DNA of 64,000 nt from Bacteroidota bacterium (lineage in GTDB: Bacteria; Bacteroidota; Bacteroidia; UBA4408). The stretch lies in NCBI GenBank assembly GCA_016718805.1, contig JADKCP010000002.1, forward strand, positions 124,001 through 188,000. The letters run 5' to 3'. Positions 17,610 to 28,715 of this stretch are shown piece after piece (positions within the stretch are counted from its first letter, which is position 1; the number at the start of each line of letters is the position of its first letter). The notes under the pieces are model-generated. The model saw only the letters and a program-made list of their open reading frames with translations. It had not been told where the DNA came from and did not search any database. A program made the position numbers and the translations under genes.

Positions 17610-19670
17610 ATGAAGAAATTTCTTTCATTTTTTCGTGATAGACATGCTGATTTATATAAGGTTTTACTGCTTTTAGTAAGTATATCTTTTATTGTTTATT
17701 TATTTCCTAAGGAAGGGAAATTTAAATATGAATTTCAAAAAGGAAAGCCTTGGCTTCACGAAGATTTAATAGCTCCATTTGATTTCGCCATCAATAAATT
17801 GCCCGAAGAAATTGCTGCTGATCAAAATGAAATTATTAAAAATTTCAAGCCTTATTTTCGATTAGATGAGTCGGTGTATGCGCAAATCGAAAAAAATTAT
17901 TTGCAAGAGTTTAATAAACATTGGAACGTTCAAAAAAAGAACAAATCCAGCTATGAAGCCAATTATGCTGAAGGTGAAAAACTTTTGAAACAAATATATG
18001 AACGTGGAGTTTTAAAATTGAATGGTTTAACAGAACATAAATCGCAGAATTTTTCCATATTTATTTTACATAATAATCTTGCAGAAGAAGTAGAATTGAA
18101 AGATGTATTTACCATTCAAACCGCTTATAAATACGCACAAAATATAGTAAACGAGCGCAAAGATGTGGATGGAGAAATATTGTTATCAATTTTGGAAGAC
18201 CAATTGAAACAAAACATTTTTTACGATCAAAAAACTAGTTTAAAGGTTAAGAAAGAACTTTTTGATAATATTTCGCTGATACGCGACATGAAGCAAAAAG
18301 GCCAGCGTATAATATCCAGGGGCGATATGGTAGACACCGAAAGTTATACCATTTTAAATTCACTTAAATCGGAATACTTAGCCCAATTAGGTGCAACCTC
18401 TAATTTTTACTTTATATTATCAGGGCAATTTATTTTGGTAGGAATTTGTTTGCTGATGCTCTTTATTTTCTTCTTCCTGTTTCGTGCCGAAATTTTTTAC
18501 GACAATCATCGAATTACCTTCGTAATGTTGATCATTTGTTTGATGGTTTTAATGGCTTCGCTCGCCAACAAATTTAATATTCCGAGTATTTACTTACTGC
18601 CCTTTTGTATACTACCGGTAATGATGCGAACTTTTTTTGATACGCGCATAGCCATGTTTACGCATTTAGCAACTTGTTTAATAATAGGTTTATTGGCACC
18701 TAATCCTTACGAGTTTGTTTTTATACAACTCATAGGAGGCATATTTGCCATATTTAGTATTATCAACTTGCGCAATCGTTCTCAATTGTTTTTCTCGGTT
18801 GTCATAATATTTATGGCCTATTCGCTTTCTTATAGCGGAATTTCAGTAATACAGGAAGGAAAGTTTACCAACATCGATTGGACCATCATTGCCTGGTTTG
18901 GTGCCAGTGCCGGTTTAACTTTATTTTCCTATCCATTAATTTATTTATTTGAAAAAATATTTGGCTTTACTTCGGATGTATCGTTGATGGAATTGGCCGA
19001 TATTAATTCACCTTTGTTACGGGAACTGGCTTTGCGTGCACCCGGTACTTTTCAACATTCCTTACAGGTAGCAAATTTAGCTGAAGAAGCTATTCTAGCT
19101 GTAGGTGGAAGCAGTTTACTAGTACGTACAGGTGCCTTGTATCACGACATTGGAAAAATGGAAATGCCTATGTACTTCATCGAAAATCAGTATACGGGAG
19201 TAAATCCGCACGATGAGTTAAGTTTTGAAGATAGTGCTAAAATTATAACAGGACACGTAAACAAGGGAATTGAAATTGCGAAAAAGAATAACCTTCCGGA
19301 TGCTTTAATTGATTTTATTAGAACACATCATGGCACTACCAAAGCTCAATATTTTTATTTATCCTTTTTAAAAAGTTTCCCCGACCAAGAAGTAGATGAA
19401 AGTATTTTTCGGTATCCCGGTCCAATTCCATTCAGCAAGGAAACAGCAGTACTGATGATGGCCGATTCAGTAGAAGCAGCTTCGCGCAGTTTGAAAAAAT
19501 ACGATGCTGAAATAATCGGCGAATTGGTGGAAAAAGTAATTGATCGTCAAATAGAACAGAATCAATTTGCAAATGCAGATATTACTTTTAAGAATATTAA
19601 TTCTATCAAAAAGATATTCAAGAAAAAGCTCTTGAATATTCATCATTTAAGAATAGAATATCCAAAATAA
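17610..19670 (+). CDS. pgpH: 7TMR-HD family phosphohydrolase (PgpH-like c-di-AMP phosphodiesterase)
   Basis: The 686-residue product has one N-terminal helix (LLLVSISFIVYLF), an extracytoplasmic region to about residue 265 with a segment typical of 7TMR-HDED, then seven hydrophobic helices (270-460) and a C-terminal HD domain. The HD metal site is H512-D513 in LYHDIGKMEMP, with an upstream His in GTFQHSL and later HHGTT and MADSVEAA. This domain order matches PgpH, which hydrolyses cyclic di-AMP. The substrate is inferred from the family. A weak promoter-like site (TTTG 17563, TAATTTCG 17584) lies upstream. Confidence 0.85.
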   Translation: MKKFLSFFRDRHADLYKVLLLLVSISFIVYLFPKEGKFKYEFQKGKPWLHEDLIAPFDFAINKLPEEIAADQNEIIKNFKPYFRLDESVYAQIEKNYLQEFNKHWNVQKKNKSSYEANYAEGEKLLKQIYERGVLKLNGLTEHKSQNFSIFILHNNLAEEVELKDVFTIQTAYKYAQNIVNERKDVDGEILLSILEDQLKQNIFYDQKTSLKVKKELFDNISLIRDMKQKGQRIISRGDMVDTESYTILNSLKSEYLAQLGATSNFYFILSGQFILVGICLLMLFIFFFLFRAEIFYDNHRITFVMLIICLMVLMASLANKFNIPSIYLLPFCILPVMMRTFFDTRIAMFTHLATCLIIGLLAPNPYEFVFIQLIGGIFAIFSIINLRNRSQLFFSVVIIFMAYSLSYSGISVIQEGKFTNIDWTIIAWFGASAGLTLFSYPLIYLFEKIFGFTSDVSLMELADINSPLLRELALRAPGTFQHSLQVANLAEEAILAVGGSSLLVRTGALYHDIGKMEMPMYFIENQYTGVNPHDELSFEDSAKIITGHVNKGIEIAKKNNLPDALIDFIRTHHGTTKAQYFYLSFLKSFPDQEVDESIFRYPGPIPFSKETAVLMMADSVEAASRSLKKYDAEIIGELVEKVIDRQIEQNQFANADITFKNINSIKKIFKKKLLNIHHLRIEYPK

Positions 19671-19683
19671 TATAGAATATAAC

Positions 19684-19713
19684 TTGTTTTTATAGAATAG
19701 TTTAGTATATTTG
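19684..19713 (+). promoter_or_regulatory. Promoter for the histidine kinase gene
   Basis: TTG (19684-19686), a 19-nt spacer, TATATTTG (19706-19713). This is a full match to the Bacteroidota TTG-N19-TAnnTTTG pattern and leaves a leader of about 65 nt before the ATG at 19787. Confidence 0.65.
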
Positions 19714-19786
19714 ATAGGAGTTTAAATTGATGGCTGAAAGGTGCTCAATTTAAGCCTTACACAAGTTAAATCTAATAGAGAAGCAA

Positions 19787-20947
19787 ATGAGTGAATACGA
19801 TGCTTCAATAAACCTTCTGGATGAATTAGATAATCTTTCTAAAATTCATAGTCTTGAACGTGTAGATATTGACGCGCTGATGCTTGAATTTGCACAACGA
19901 ATTATTATCCCTTTGCGAATTGAACGAACGAGCGTTTGGTTGTTTTCGCCTGATCGCTCTGCTTTAATTTCAATGGGCGAATACGATTCGCGTAACATTT
20001 CTTTTAAGAAGAACTCCCAGCTTTTAAAAGCAAACTATCCAAGCTATTTTAAAGCACTCGAAAAAAATAAGATTTTACTCGCCGAAAATATCCATACTTA
20101 TGCTGATACAAAAGAACTCAGCGAAAGCTATGCTCTGCTTAATCAGGTAATTTCATTAATGGATATCCCTTTGCGTATTTGTGGTGAATTAATTGGTGTG
20201 ATGTGTTTTGAAAAAACCGGTAAAATTGAAAAGAAATTCAACAAAGAAGCGCAAACTTTTGCTTTCAGTGTTTCCTTGGTTTTTGCCTCTACTTTAGAAG
20301 CCCGTCATAGAAGAGCTGCCCAGCATAAGCTTACAGCAGTGCTTGAAGAAAAGGAAATGCTTATAAAAGAAATCAATCATCGAGTTAAAAACAATTTTGG
20401 AATTTTAATTAGTTTATTGCGACTTAGTAAGGAAAATGGATTAACCACCAATCCTAAAATACTGCTCGAAGAATACGAACAACGCATATTTTCGATGTTA
20501 AAAATTCACGATTTATTAAATGAAAGCGGGAATTATACTGATATAAATATAGCTTCATACCTTAACGAATTAATGAATGAATTTAGAAAATCACATCCTG
20601 AATTAACAGCAAATATTCATGCTGAAATTGAGAAGATTGATTTAACCATACATTCAAAATCGGCATTGCATATAGGATTAATCGTAACTGAAATATTTTT
20701 GAATTCGGTAAAACATTCAATTAAAAAATTAGCTGACTATTCATTTTCATTACACTTTTTTAAGCTTGAAAAAAATTCCTTTTTATTGCAAATAAAAGAC
20801 AATGGTCCTGGTTTTAACTTCACGCAAAAACTGGATAAAAATACGCTGGGATTGCCATTAATAAAGGATCTCGCAAAAGGTCTAAATTTTACATCCAAGT
20901 TTCCAACCGAGCAATCGAGTACCTACTCCTTTACTTTTTCAAGTTGA
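19787..20947 (+). CDS. Sensor histidine kinase with GAF domain (HisKA_2 / HWE-like)
   Basis: The 386-residue soluble product has a GAF domain at about 20-175 (RIERTSVWLFSPDRSAL ... PLRICGELIGVMCFEK). The phosphoacceptor helix contains H198 in LIKEINHRVKNNFGIL, the HisKA_2 form. The ATPase domain (255-386) has the N-box LIVTEIFLNSVKHSIKK and the G-box IKDNGPGFNF. No transmembrane helix is visible, so it probably senses a cytoplasmic signal. No response regulator is adjacent, so it is an orphan kinase with its own promoter. Confidence 0.87.
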   Translation: MSEYDASINLLDELDNLSKIHSLERVDIDALMLEFAQRIIIPLRIERTSVWLFSPDRSALISMGEYDSRNISFKKNSQLLKANYPSYFKALEKNKILLAENIHTYADTKELSESYALLNQVISLMDIPLRICGELIGVMCFEKTGKIEKKFNKEAQTFAFSVSLVFASTLEARHRRAAQHKLTAVLEEKEMLIKEINHRVKNNFGILISLLRLSKENGLTTNPKILLEEYEQRIFSMLKIHDLLNESGNYTDINIASYLNELMNEFRKSHPELTANIHAEIEKIDLTIHSKSALHIGLIVTEIFLNSVKHSIKKLADYSFSLHFFKLEKNSFLLQIKDNGPGFNFTQKLDKNTLGLPLIKDLAKGLNFTSKFPTEQSSTYSFTFSS

Positions 20948-21118
20948 TTTTACTTCTTGCTTCGCCCAAATTCTGAGTAATAATTCTAACAATTTCAATA
21001 AAAGTGAAATTAGATTAGTGCAGCTTGAGCGCGAATTTTATTTTTGCAAGAAATTAGTGTCAGTGAATTTAAACTAACCGAAAATTTATAAAACATAGCT
21101 TATATAAAACTAGTGAAT

Positions 21119-23214
21119 ATGAAATTAAAAAATTTTGCCAATGGTGTATGGGTTGAAGGCGAAGGACAAGGTACCCTTCTTTACAATGCAATTAACGGAG
21201 AAGCCATAGCTGAAGCAGGAAGTAAAGGCCTCGATTTTAAATCGATGATGGAATATGCCAGAAATGTTGGTGGTCCTAAATTACGCGGCATGACTTTTCA
21301 TGAGCGTGCCATGATGCTTAAAAATTTAGCACTTTACCTTACAACCAAAAAGGCCGATTTTTATGCAACATCTGCATTTACGGGAGCAACCAAAGCTGAT
21401 TCGTGGATTGATATTGACGGAGGAATAGGCAATTTATTTGTGTATGCCAGCAAAGGAAGAAGAGAACTTCCCGATGAAACTTTTTACGTGGACGGCAAAG
21501 CAGAAGCATTGAGTAAAGGTGGAAGTTTTATTGGACATCATATCTGTGTTCCAATGCGAGGAGTTGCAATACATATCAATGCTTATAATTTTCCTTGTTG
21601 GGGAATGCTTGAAAAAATAGCTGTGAATTTTTTGGCCGGAATGCCTGCCATTGTTAAGCCAGCAACAGTTACCTCCTACCTCACCGAACACGTTACTCGC
21701 GAAATTATTGCTTCAGGCATATTACCGGAAGGCGCATTACAGCTTATTTGTGGTAGCGCAGGCGACCTCTTGCAACATGTAAACGAACAAGATGTAGTAA
21801 CTTTTACAGGATCTGCTAAAACAGGTAGAATGCTAAAAGCATCTCCTGCAATAATTGAAAATGCTGTTCGTTTTAATATGGAAGCAGATTCATTGAATTG
21901 TTCAATTTTGGGACCTGATGCAACACCAGAAACCGAAGAGTTTAAACTTTTTATTAAAGAAGTTTCGCGTGAGATGACCATAAAAGCCGGGCAAAAATGT
22001 ACTGCAATTCGCAGAATCATTGTTCCCGAAAAGTTAACACAAGAAGTAATTAATGCTGTTAGTGCACGATTAAAAACCAATGTGTTAGGCGATCCTTCAA
22101 CCGAAGGAGTGCGTATGGGCCCAAGGCAAGTGCGGAACAAGTAATAGATGTAAAAGAAAAAGTTGTTGCATTATTACAAACCTGTGAAGTGGCTTATGGT
22201 GATTTTAAGCAGTTTGATGTACTAGGTGCAGATAAAAACAAGGGGTATTTTTTGCCTTCCATGTTGTTGCATTCAAAAAAACCATTTGATAAAAGTGGTG
22301 CTCATAGCATCGAGGCATTTGGTCCTGTGAGTACAGTGATGAGTTACAAAAACACTGACGAAGCTTGTGAACTTGCTCGGTTAGGTCGCGGTAGTTTGGT
22401 GGGAAGTGTATTTACAGCCGATGATAATTTTGCAGCAGAAGTAGTATTAGGCTCGGCTTGTATGCATGGTCGAATGATTGTTATAAATGCTGCTTGTGCC
22501 GGTGAAAGTACAGGTCATGGTTCGCCAATGCCTCATTTGGTGCACGGTGGTCCGGGACGTGCCGGAGGTGGTGAAGAAATGGGCGGAATTAGAGGTGTGT
22601 TTCATTACATGCAACGAACTGCAATTCAAGGTTCACCTACTACCTTAACACATTTGACAAAAGTGTATCAGCAAGGAGCAAAGCAAACGTTGGATACTGT
22701 TCATCCATTCAGAAAATATTTTGAGGAATTAAATGTTGGAGATACACTTATTACTTCTACTCATACTGTTACAGAAGAAGATATAGTAAATTTTGCTGAA
22801 TTAAGTGGAGATAAATTTTATGCTCATCTGCAACCCGAATCATTGGAAGGAACAATTTTTAAACGTACGGTTGCGCATGGATATTTTGTATTATCACGTG
22901 CTGCAGGATTATTTGTTGACCCTCCAAAAGGTCCGGTATTGTTGAACTATGGTTTGGATGAATGTAGGTTTACTAAACCAATTTATCCAGGAATGACTAT
23001 AGGCGTACGTTTTACCTGTAAGGAAAAAACGGCTCAAGATAAACCTTTGATGGCTGCAAATGGTGCTGAAGTTAAAGTGGGAATAGTTAAATGGTTGGTC
23101 GATATTTACGATTGTAGTTCAGAGGAAATCCGTAAAAAATATGAAGTGGATATTTCTCGTGGTGATACAGTAGGACTAGCAACCATATTAACCATGGTAG
23201 CTAGAAAAAAATAA
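21119..23214 (+). CDS. paaZ: PaaZ-like bifunctional aldehyde dehydrogenase / enoyl-CoA hydratase, frameshifted
   Basis: Two adjacent frames together give one PaaZ of normal length. The N-terminal aldehyde dehydrogenase has ITAYNF-like AIHINAYNFPCWG, FTGSAKTG, catalytic Cys in KAGQKCTAIRR and Glu in NMEADSLN. The C-terminal half has the MaoC hot-dog domain with DKFYAHLQPE and AHGYFVLSRAAGL. The break is at about 22121-22125: adding one A to the run in CCAAGG restores MGPKASAEQVIDV. As read, the first part stops at 22144 and the second opens at 22189. I start at ATG 21119, since the GTG at 21113 adds only two residues. In phenylacetate breakdown PaaZ opens and oxidises the ring product; no other paa genes are here. 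Confidence 0.85.
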
Positions 23215-23345
23215 ACTTGGAGTAGTTTAATTTAACGCAACTTTAGTTTATGCAGTCTGACATTTTTTTACTTGGAAGCTATACCTAAAAAGAGTAAACT
23301 TGTTTAGTTAATTTATTATTTATTCAATAACCAATTTTTAATCCC

Positions 23346-23801
23346 ATGAAAAAAATCTTATTTCTTAGCCTTTTTGGACTATTTTCATTACAGGCAATTT
23401 GTCAAATTAATTCAGGAAACTATGTGATTGTATCTAAGATAAACGGAAAAGCGCTTGATCAGGATGTTTCAAAAAACGATGCAATTTTGTGGGAGAAGCA
23501 CAATGGTGACAATCAAGTTTGGATTGTAACAGCCGTTGATAAAGGCTATTATACCATTGTTAGTAAAATTAATGGCAAGGCACTCGATCAGGATATATCA
23601 AAAGGCAATGCCATAGTTTGGGAGAAGCACAATGGCGATAATCAATTATGGAACATCGTAGCAAACGATAAAGGTTATTTTACTATCGTAAGTAAAGCCA
23701 ATGGAAAAGCCTTAGATCAAGACATTTCAAAAAACGATGCCATTTTGTGGGAAAAGCACGGAGGAGATAATCAACAATGGCAGTTTACACAATTGAAGTA
23801 A
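23346..23801 (+). CDS. Secreted ricin-type beta-trefoil lectin with three near-identical repeats
   Basis: The 151-residue product has a signal peptide (LFGLFSLQAICQ) followed by three tandem units of 43, 43 and 41 residues (25-67, 68-110, 111-151). Each carries VSKxNGKALDQD and ends with the Q-x-W motif (DNQVW, DNQLW, DNQQW). One unit per lobe is the minimal beta-trefoil of the RICIN/CBM13 family, which binds sugars. The protein has no catalytic domain and so is a stand-alone secreted lectin. The units are unusually similar to each other, which points to recent internal duplication or strong selection. Confidence 0.85.
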   Translation: MKKILFLSLFGLFSLQAICQINSGNYVIVSKINGKALDQDVSKNDAILWEKHNGDNQVWIVTAVDKGYYTIVSKINGKALDQDISKGNAIVWEKHNGDNQLWNIVANDKGYFTIVSKANGKALDQDISKNDAILWEKHGGDNQQWQFTQLK

Positions 23802-23886
23802 GGGACATAAAAATTGACTTTACATTTTTAGGTAGCATTCACTGCAAATACTACATTTTTAAAACACCATTTTTTCTATTCCTTGC

Positions 23887-24870
23887 ATGAAAAATAAGCA
23901 TTTGGTAATGTTGATTGCCATTTTTTGTTCGCTCTCATATTCAGAACTTAGCGCCCAGGAAGTTTTTGACGACATTGCATATATTCCTGCACCTATAGAG
24001 AACAATGGCACTAACACGCCTAAAATTATTGAATTAGCAAACAGTGCATTTGAAGCCATAAAAAATCGGCACAACAAAGATGCTCAGGAATCATTTGATG
24101 CAATTATTGCCCTTGATAAATACAATGTACAAGGATTATATGGTTTGGCTTATTGTCAGTTTGCAGATGGTGAATACGAGAAATCAATTGAGTTGCTTGA
24201 GCCAATAATTAATGTCAACCAAACTAACGCTGCATTATACTCATTAAGAGGCAGAGCTTATATGGCACTTTCCAATTTTGATAAGGCTATTTCAGATTTT
24301 GAAAAAAGTAGCAGCATTGGTTCCGAATCGCTTGATTTATTGAGTTTGAGTCAATGTCAGTATTATGCCGGTAATTTTACGGAAGCAGTTGTGCAAGCTG
24401 AAAAATTTATTGGTAAACAAGCTCAAAACGCATTGGGTTATTTTGCAAAAGGTATGGCGAAATGCGGATTAAAGGAATATGAGGCTGCCATTGTTGAACT
24501 TACTAAAGTAACAGAATTAGAAGCGAAAAACAGTGTTGCATATTATTATATCAGCAGAAACAACGTGTTAATGGAAGATTATAACAAAGCATTAAAAAAT
24601 GTTAGTAAGGCCATAAAACTAAATCAAGAATATGTTGAAGCGATTGATTTAAGAGCCGAAATTCGCTACAATGTGCACGATTATCCGAATGCAATATTTG
24701 ATTGCAATAGGGTTATAGAATTAGATGGGGTTTCGGAAAACACCTATTTGATTCGCGGAAAATCGAATCTTAAAATTGGCTTAAAAAAGGAAGCTTGTGC
24801 GGATTTTAAATTAGCCTTAAAATTTGGAAACAAAGCTGTAGAAGAAATGATAGGGAAGAATTGCAATTAG
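23887..24870 (+). CDS. Secreted TPR-repeat protein
   Basis: The 327-residue product has a signal peptide (LIAIFCSLSYSELSAQ) and then about seven tetratricopeptide repeats. Typical units are NVQGLYGLAYCQFADGEYEKS, AALYSLRGRAYMALSNFDKA and TYLIRGKSNLKIGLKKEAC. TPR arrays bind other proteins. It probably lies in the periplasm. Its stop is 5 nt from that of the convergent M48 protease gene. No partner is evident from the context. Confidence 0.82.
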   Translation: MKNKHLVMLIAIFCSLSYSELSAQEVFDDIAYIPAPIENNGTNTPKIIELANSAFEAIKNRHNKDAQESFDAIIALDKYNVQGLYGLAYCQFADGEYEKSIELLEPIINVNQTNAALYSLRGRAYMALSNFDKAISDFEKSSSIGSESLDLLSLSQCQYYAGNFTEAVVQAEKFIGKQAQNALGYFAKGMAKCGLKEYEAAIVELTKVTELEAKNSVAYYYISRNNVLMEDYNKALKNVSKAIKLNQEYVEAIDLRAEIRYNVHDYPNAIFDCNRVIELDGVSENTYLIRGKSNLKIGLKKEACADFKLALKFGNKAVEEMIGKNCN

Positions 24871-24875
24871 TTTTA

Positions 24876-26883
24876 TTATCGATGCGTAAAAATCTTTCCC
24901 CAATATCGAATAGTATAATCATAAAACGACAATCCCTTTTTGGTGCTTATTAAATTTTGAAGCTGAGTTCGCGTTTGGTCATTTTTAAGTAGTTTATAAT
25001 CTGCGGTTAGTGAAATTGAATTTCTAAATGAATTATTATTAATACTAAATTTTGATTCTGACATACTATAGTATGCCATTTCAAAAGAGTTGAACCACAT
25101 ATCTTTGTGATCGATATTTAAAATATTTTTTAAGCTTTCAAATGAATTATCACTATCAATCGCAGGTGTATATCTTATATTATTAAATTCTATAGTATTA
25201 ACACCATATTTGTAAAATAGTTCCCAAAAATTAGGTTCAATATAACTTAAATCCAAATCTCGATTTAAAAACATGTGAGGACTAAATGCAAGTAATTCCA
25301 TTCGGCTGAATACGAGATAATCATTCATTCGGTAACTCTTTAAATCATCCAGTAAAAAGCACTCCATGGTGGAGTTTTTTGAAAGTGATTTTTTTGCCGT
25401 TTCGAAAATGATTCCTGATTTATCTTTAAAATTTCTACCTAAACAAGATTTTTTTAATCCATGAATAACATCAACATGAAAGTCGGAAATTAATAGTATA
25501 TTTTTTTGTGGCAGTGATTTATAAAGAGAGTCATGACGCAAAGCTTTTGCATAAGCTCTGTGATTTATATTTTTAAAACTTAAATAAGAATCTAATAATT
25601 TATTTCTTAAAACAGTATCATTTCCAAAACTAAGGGCATTAGAAAGAATGCATTCAGGATTATTCAAAACCATTCCTAATTCACAAAAATGGCTAAAAGC
25701 TTCATTGTAAGTAGAAAAATTTGATTGACTTCTCCAATAATCTTTTGTCTTAATTTTCATTGCATCATTGGGATCAATAGCAATGATCTCAAGGTCAAAT
25801 TTGGTAAATAAACTTGCCTCCATTGGAATTTTCTTTTTATGACCATCATTATCAATTTTAATGTAATAATTATCGGTTATAAAATTTTTGTTCCAACGTT
25901 TACTATCGAAGTAACAATATCTTCTGATACCTTCTAAGATGTAATAAATATAAACACTATTATCTGGTTCAAAGATGTGGTATTCAAATGCTTTTTCAAT
26001 ACAGCTTTGATAATCAAGTTCTTCAAGGTATGAATTCAAAACTTCAATTTTACTTTCCTCTCTTAGTTTGTGAAATAACAACTCATCAACTATAAAATTA
26101 CTTCCTTCACTATGGTTGGTTTTTGCAATAAAATCGTTAATTTTTTTAATTCTTTTTTCGCTTGAAGGATGCGTTGTTTCTCTAATTTTAAATGTTTTTC
26201 TAGCTTTCGTAACTTTTTTCTGTAACCGGGCCTCAAGAATTCCAATTGAATAACCATCACCAAATCATGCCAATTGAATCTGCTTGTAGTTCAGCATTAA
26301 CATTATACTTGTTCCGCGATCTAGCATCTTCAAATAAAACATAATCAAATTTACCTGTTAGTTCGTTGAGGTACTCTTGAATTACATGATTAAAATAAAA
26401 ATGCGCTACTTCATGAGAAATAATAGCTGCTATTGCTGCCTCGCTTTTTATTTTCGGCAACAAGCCTATATTAAAAAATATTGCACCAGTAGGAGATGAA
26501 AAAGCATTTGCATCACCATCTTTTCGGATGTAAATATGTATTAATTCCTTATTAATAATTTCGCTGGGAATTAGCAATTTGGCAATAGTATTTAAGTAGT
26601 TTTCGAATTCAATCCAATCACTATATATCAAACCACTTTCCAAATCATTAGCAACATTCATGGCTATTACATCTGAAAACTCATAACATGCCTTTTTTCT
26701 CCTTTCAGTTGAAAAATTGTCAGGAAATTTCATAAAGATATTTTCACGCAATCCTGTGTGATCAATCTGATAAGAATTAGGCATTGTATCACTGTAATTT
26801 CTATGGTAATTAAAAATACCTTGTGATAAACTAACTAATGGAAGATACAGAAGTAAAAGGGAAAGAAAATTGGCTCTTTTCAC
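24876..26883 (-). CDS. M48-family zinc metalloprotease with long C-terminal region, frameshifted
   Basis: As read, the 26257-26883 frame gives a signal peptide (LLYLPLVSLSQG) and the M48 core: zinc motif H157-EVA-H161 and third ligand E198 in NAELQADSIGM. It stops right there at 26257. One base off, the frame continues FGDGYSIGILEARLQKK ... HPSSEKRIKKI ... VDELLFHKLREES and runs into the frame ending at 24876. The restored protein has about 668 residues. The HPSSEKRI phrase is a standard M48 element, which supports the join. The C-terminal 400 residues are without a recognised domain. The role is probably envelope protein quality control. Confidence 0.8.
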
Positions 26884-26962
26884 TAACTATTTTTTAGTAA
26901 AAATATAAATTATGAATAAAACTATCATACTGATTACCTTTGATTTTTAGGAACTACTTACT

Positions 26963-28474
26963 ATGCTCAAAATTTTATCAGCTTCTCAATTGCAACAGGC
27001 CGATTCCGATACCATACAACAAGAAGCTATCAGCAGCACCGACTTAATGGAACGCGCTGCTCACAAATGTTATGAGTGGATAATTGAAAATTTTACCCAA
27101 AGCAGCTCCTTTATTTGCTTGTGTGGAATTGGCAATAACGGTGGAGATGGATTGGCCATTACCCGAATGTTGCTCCAAGCTGGATATACTGCAAATGCTG
27201 TAATTGTAGGCAATCAGACTAAACTAAGCAAAGATGGTTCAATTAATAAAGAGCGCTTACTTGCTTTAAAACCTGAATCATTTAATGAATTTAACGAGGA
27301 TAATTTTCAAAATGCAATAAACCCAAGATGTGTATTAATTGATGCATTATTTGGAACCGGATTAACAAGACCATTGGATGAGAACTTTAGGAATGTGGTT
27401 CAGTGCATGAACCAATCAGGTGTTCCAATTGTATCGATTGATGTGCCTAGCGGTTTATTGATAGATGCACCCTTGCCAGAGGATGCGTATTGCGTGCAGG
27501 CAACTTATACCCTCAGTTTTCAATGTCCTAAATTGAGTTTTTTGCTTCCTTCATCGGGAAAATTTGTTGGTCAATTAGTCATACTGGATATTGGATTAAA
27601 TACTGCTTCAATTGATTCTGCTGTGTGTTCGGCTTATTTCGTGCAGCTAAATGATGTTAAAGTACTACTCAAAAGTAGACCTTTATTTTCGCACAAGGGT
27701 CACTTTGGACATGCTTTATTGGTTGCAGGAAGCAACGATAAAATGGGGGCTGCCCAATTGTGTATTCATGCTAGTTTGCGAGCAGGTACCGGATTAGTAA
27801 GTGCTATTGTTCCCCAACAAGGAAGAGCAATTATTCAAACTACTTTACCCGAAGCAATGTTATACGGTACTGAAGATCGCATCAGCACCCTTACTGATTT
27901 TTCACCCTACAGTGCTATAGGAATTGGTCCGGGTTTAGAAAAAAATGCAGAACAAACACAAGGAATTAAAATACTTATACAGGAGTTTAAGGGAAGAATA
28001 GTGTTTGATGCTGATGCCTTGAATATTTTAGCTGAAAATAAAACCTGGTTAGGGTTCTTACACTCGGAAGTTATTTTAACTCCTCATGTTAAAGAATTTG
28101 AACGATTAAGCGAAAAAGCAACCAATGATTTTCACCGCTTACAGTTGGCCAAGGAATTTGCCATTCGCTATAAATTACATTTACTTTTAAAAGGTAAATA
28201 CAGTGTATTGTGTTGTCCTGATGGAACACTCTATTTTAATTCAACAGGCAACCCGGGCATGGCTAAGGGAGGCAGTGGTGATGTATTAACAGGTATTTTA
28301 ACCGGATTAATGGCACAAGGATACACAGCCAAAGAAGCCGGTATTATTGGAATGTATCTTCATGGAAAAGCCGGTGATATTGCAGCCAAGAAGCATACTG
28401 AATTCGCGATGAAAGCGGGTGATATTATTGATTGTATGGGTGATGCATTTGCCGAGATGTTGGTTAATTCTTAA
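26963..28474 (+). CDS. nnr: Bifunctional NAD(P)H-hydrate repair enzyme Nnr
   Basis: The 503-residue product has the usual two domains. The N-terminal epimerase (YjeF_N, 1-210) carries CGIGNNGGDGLAI and DALFGTGLTR. The C-terminal ADP-dependent dehydratase (220-500) carries HKGHFGHALLVAGS and the catalytic Asp in NPGMAKGGSGDVLTGIL. It repairs hydrated NADH/NADPH. A TACCTTTG -7-like box is at 26935-26942, but no clear -33 box is seen. It is divergent from the M48 gene. Confidence 0.93.
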   Translation: MLKILSASQLQQADSDTIQQEAISSTDLMERAAHKCYEWIIENFTQSSSFICLCGIGNNGGDGLAITRMLLQAGYTANAVIVGNQTKLSKDGSINKERLLALKPESFNEFNEDNFQNAINPRCVLIDALFGTGLTRPLDENFRNVVQCMNQSGVPIVSIDVPSGLLIDAPLPEDAYCVQATYTLSFQCPKLSFLLPSSGKFVGQLVILDIGLNTASIDSAVCSAYFVQLNDVKVLLKSRPLFSHKGHFGHALLVAGSNDKMGAAQLCIHASLRAGTGLVSAIVPQQGRAIIQTTLPEAMLYGTEDRISTLTDFSPYSAIGIGPGLEKNAEQTQGIKILIQEFKGRIVFDADALNILAENKTWLGFLHSEVILTPHVKEFERLSEKATNDFHRLQLAKEFAIRYKLHLLLKGKYSVLCCPDGTLYFNSTGNPGMAKGGSGDVLTGILTGLMAQGYTAKEAGIIGMYLHGKAGDIAAKKHTEFAMKAGDIIDCMGDAFAEMLVNS

Positions 28475-28520
28475 TTTATGGATTGAGAATGGAGCATCTA
28501 CTTAAAAAAACTCGGGTCAC

Positions 28521-28585
28521 TCTGAGCGAAGTCGAAGAGGTGCGCTGACGGGGAGTTTGATTAGTATTGAATGGATGAACTGATT
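28521..28585. repeat. Direct repeat B, copy 1 (65 bp)
   Basis: This copy starts TCTGAGCGAAGTCGAAGAGG and matches copy 2 at 30231-30295 in 63 of 65 positions. The two copies flank the T9SS cargo gene at 28765-29991. The core 'CTGAGCGAAGTCGAAG' is a phrase I recall from intergenic regions of many Bacteroidota genomes. The interval 28475-28764 holds only this repeat and the hairpin at 28716-28751. Confidence 0.8.
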
Positions 28586-28715
28586 GTAAATAGAGAATCT
28601 AGTATTTAAATTTAAATTTGAACGAATTTGAAACTGGTATTTATTTCTGCTTTTTAAAATGTGGTAATTCGAATTCGAAAGTGGAAAAATTGATAATAAA
28701 TAAATAATAACTCCC

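Noticed and set aside
21113..21118. GTG start of paaZ
   Set aside because: It adds only two residues before the ATG at 21119, which begins MKLKNFANGVWVEG as expected.
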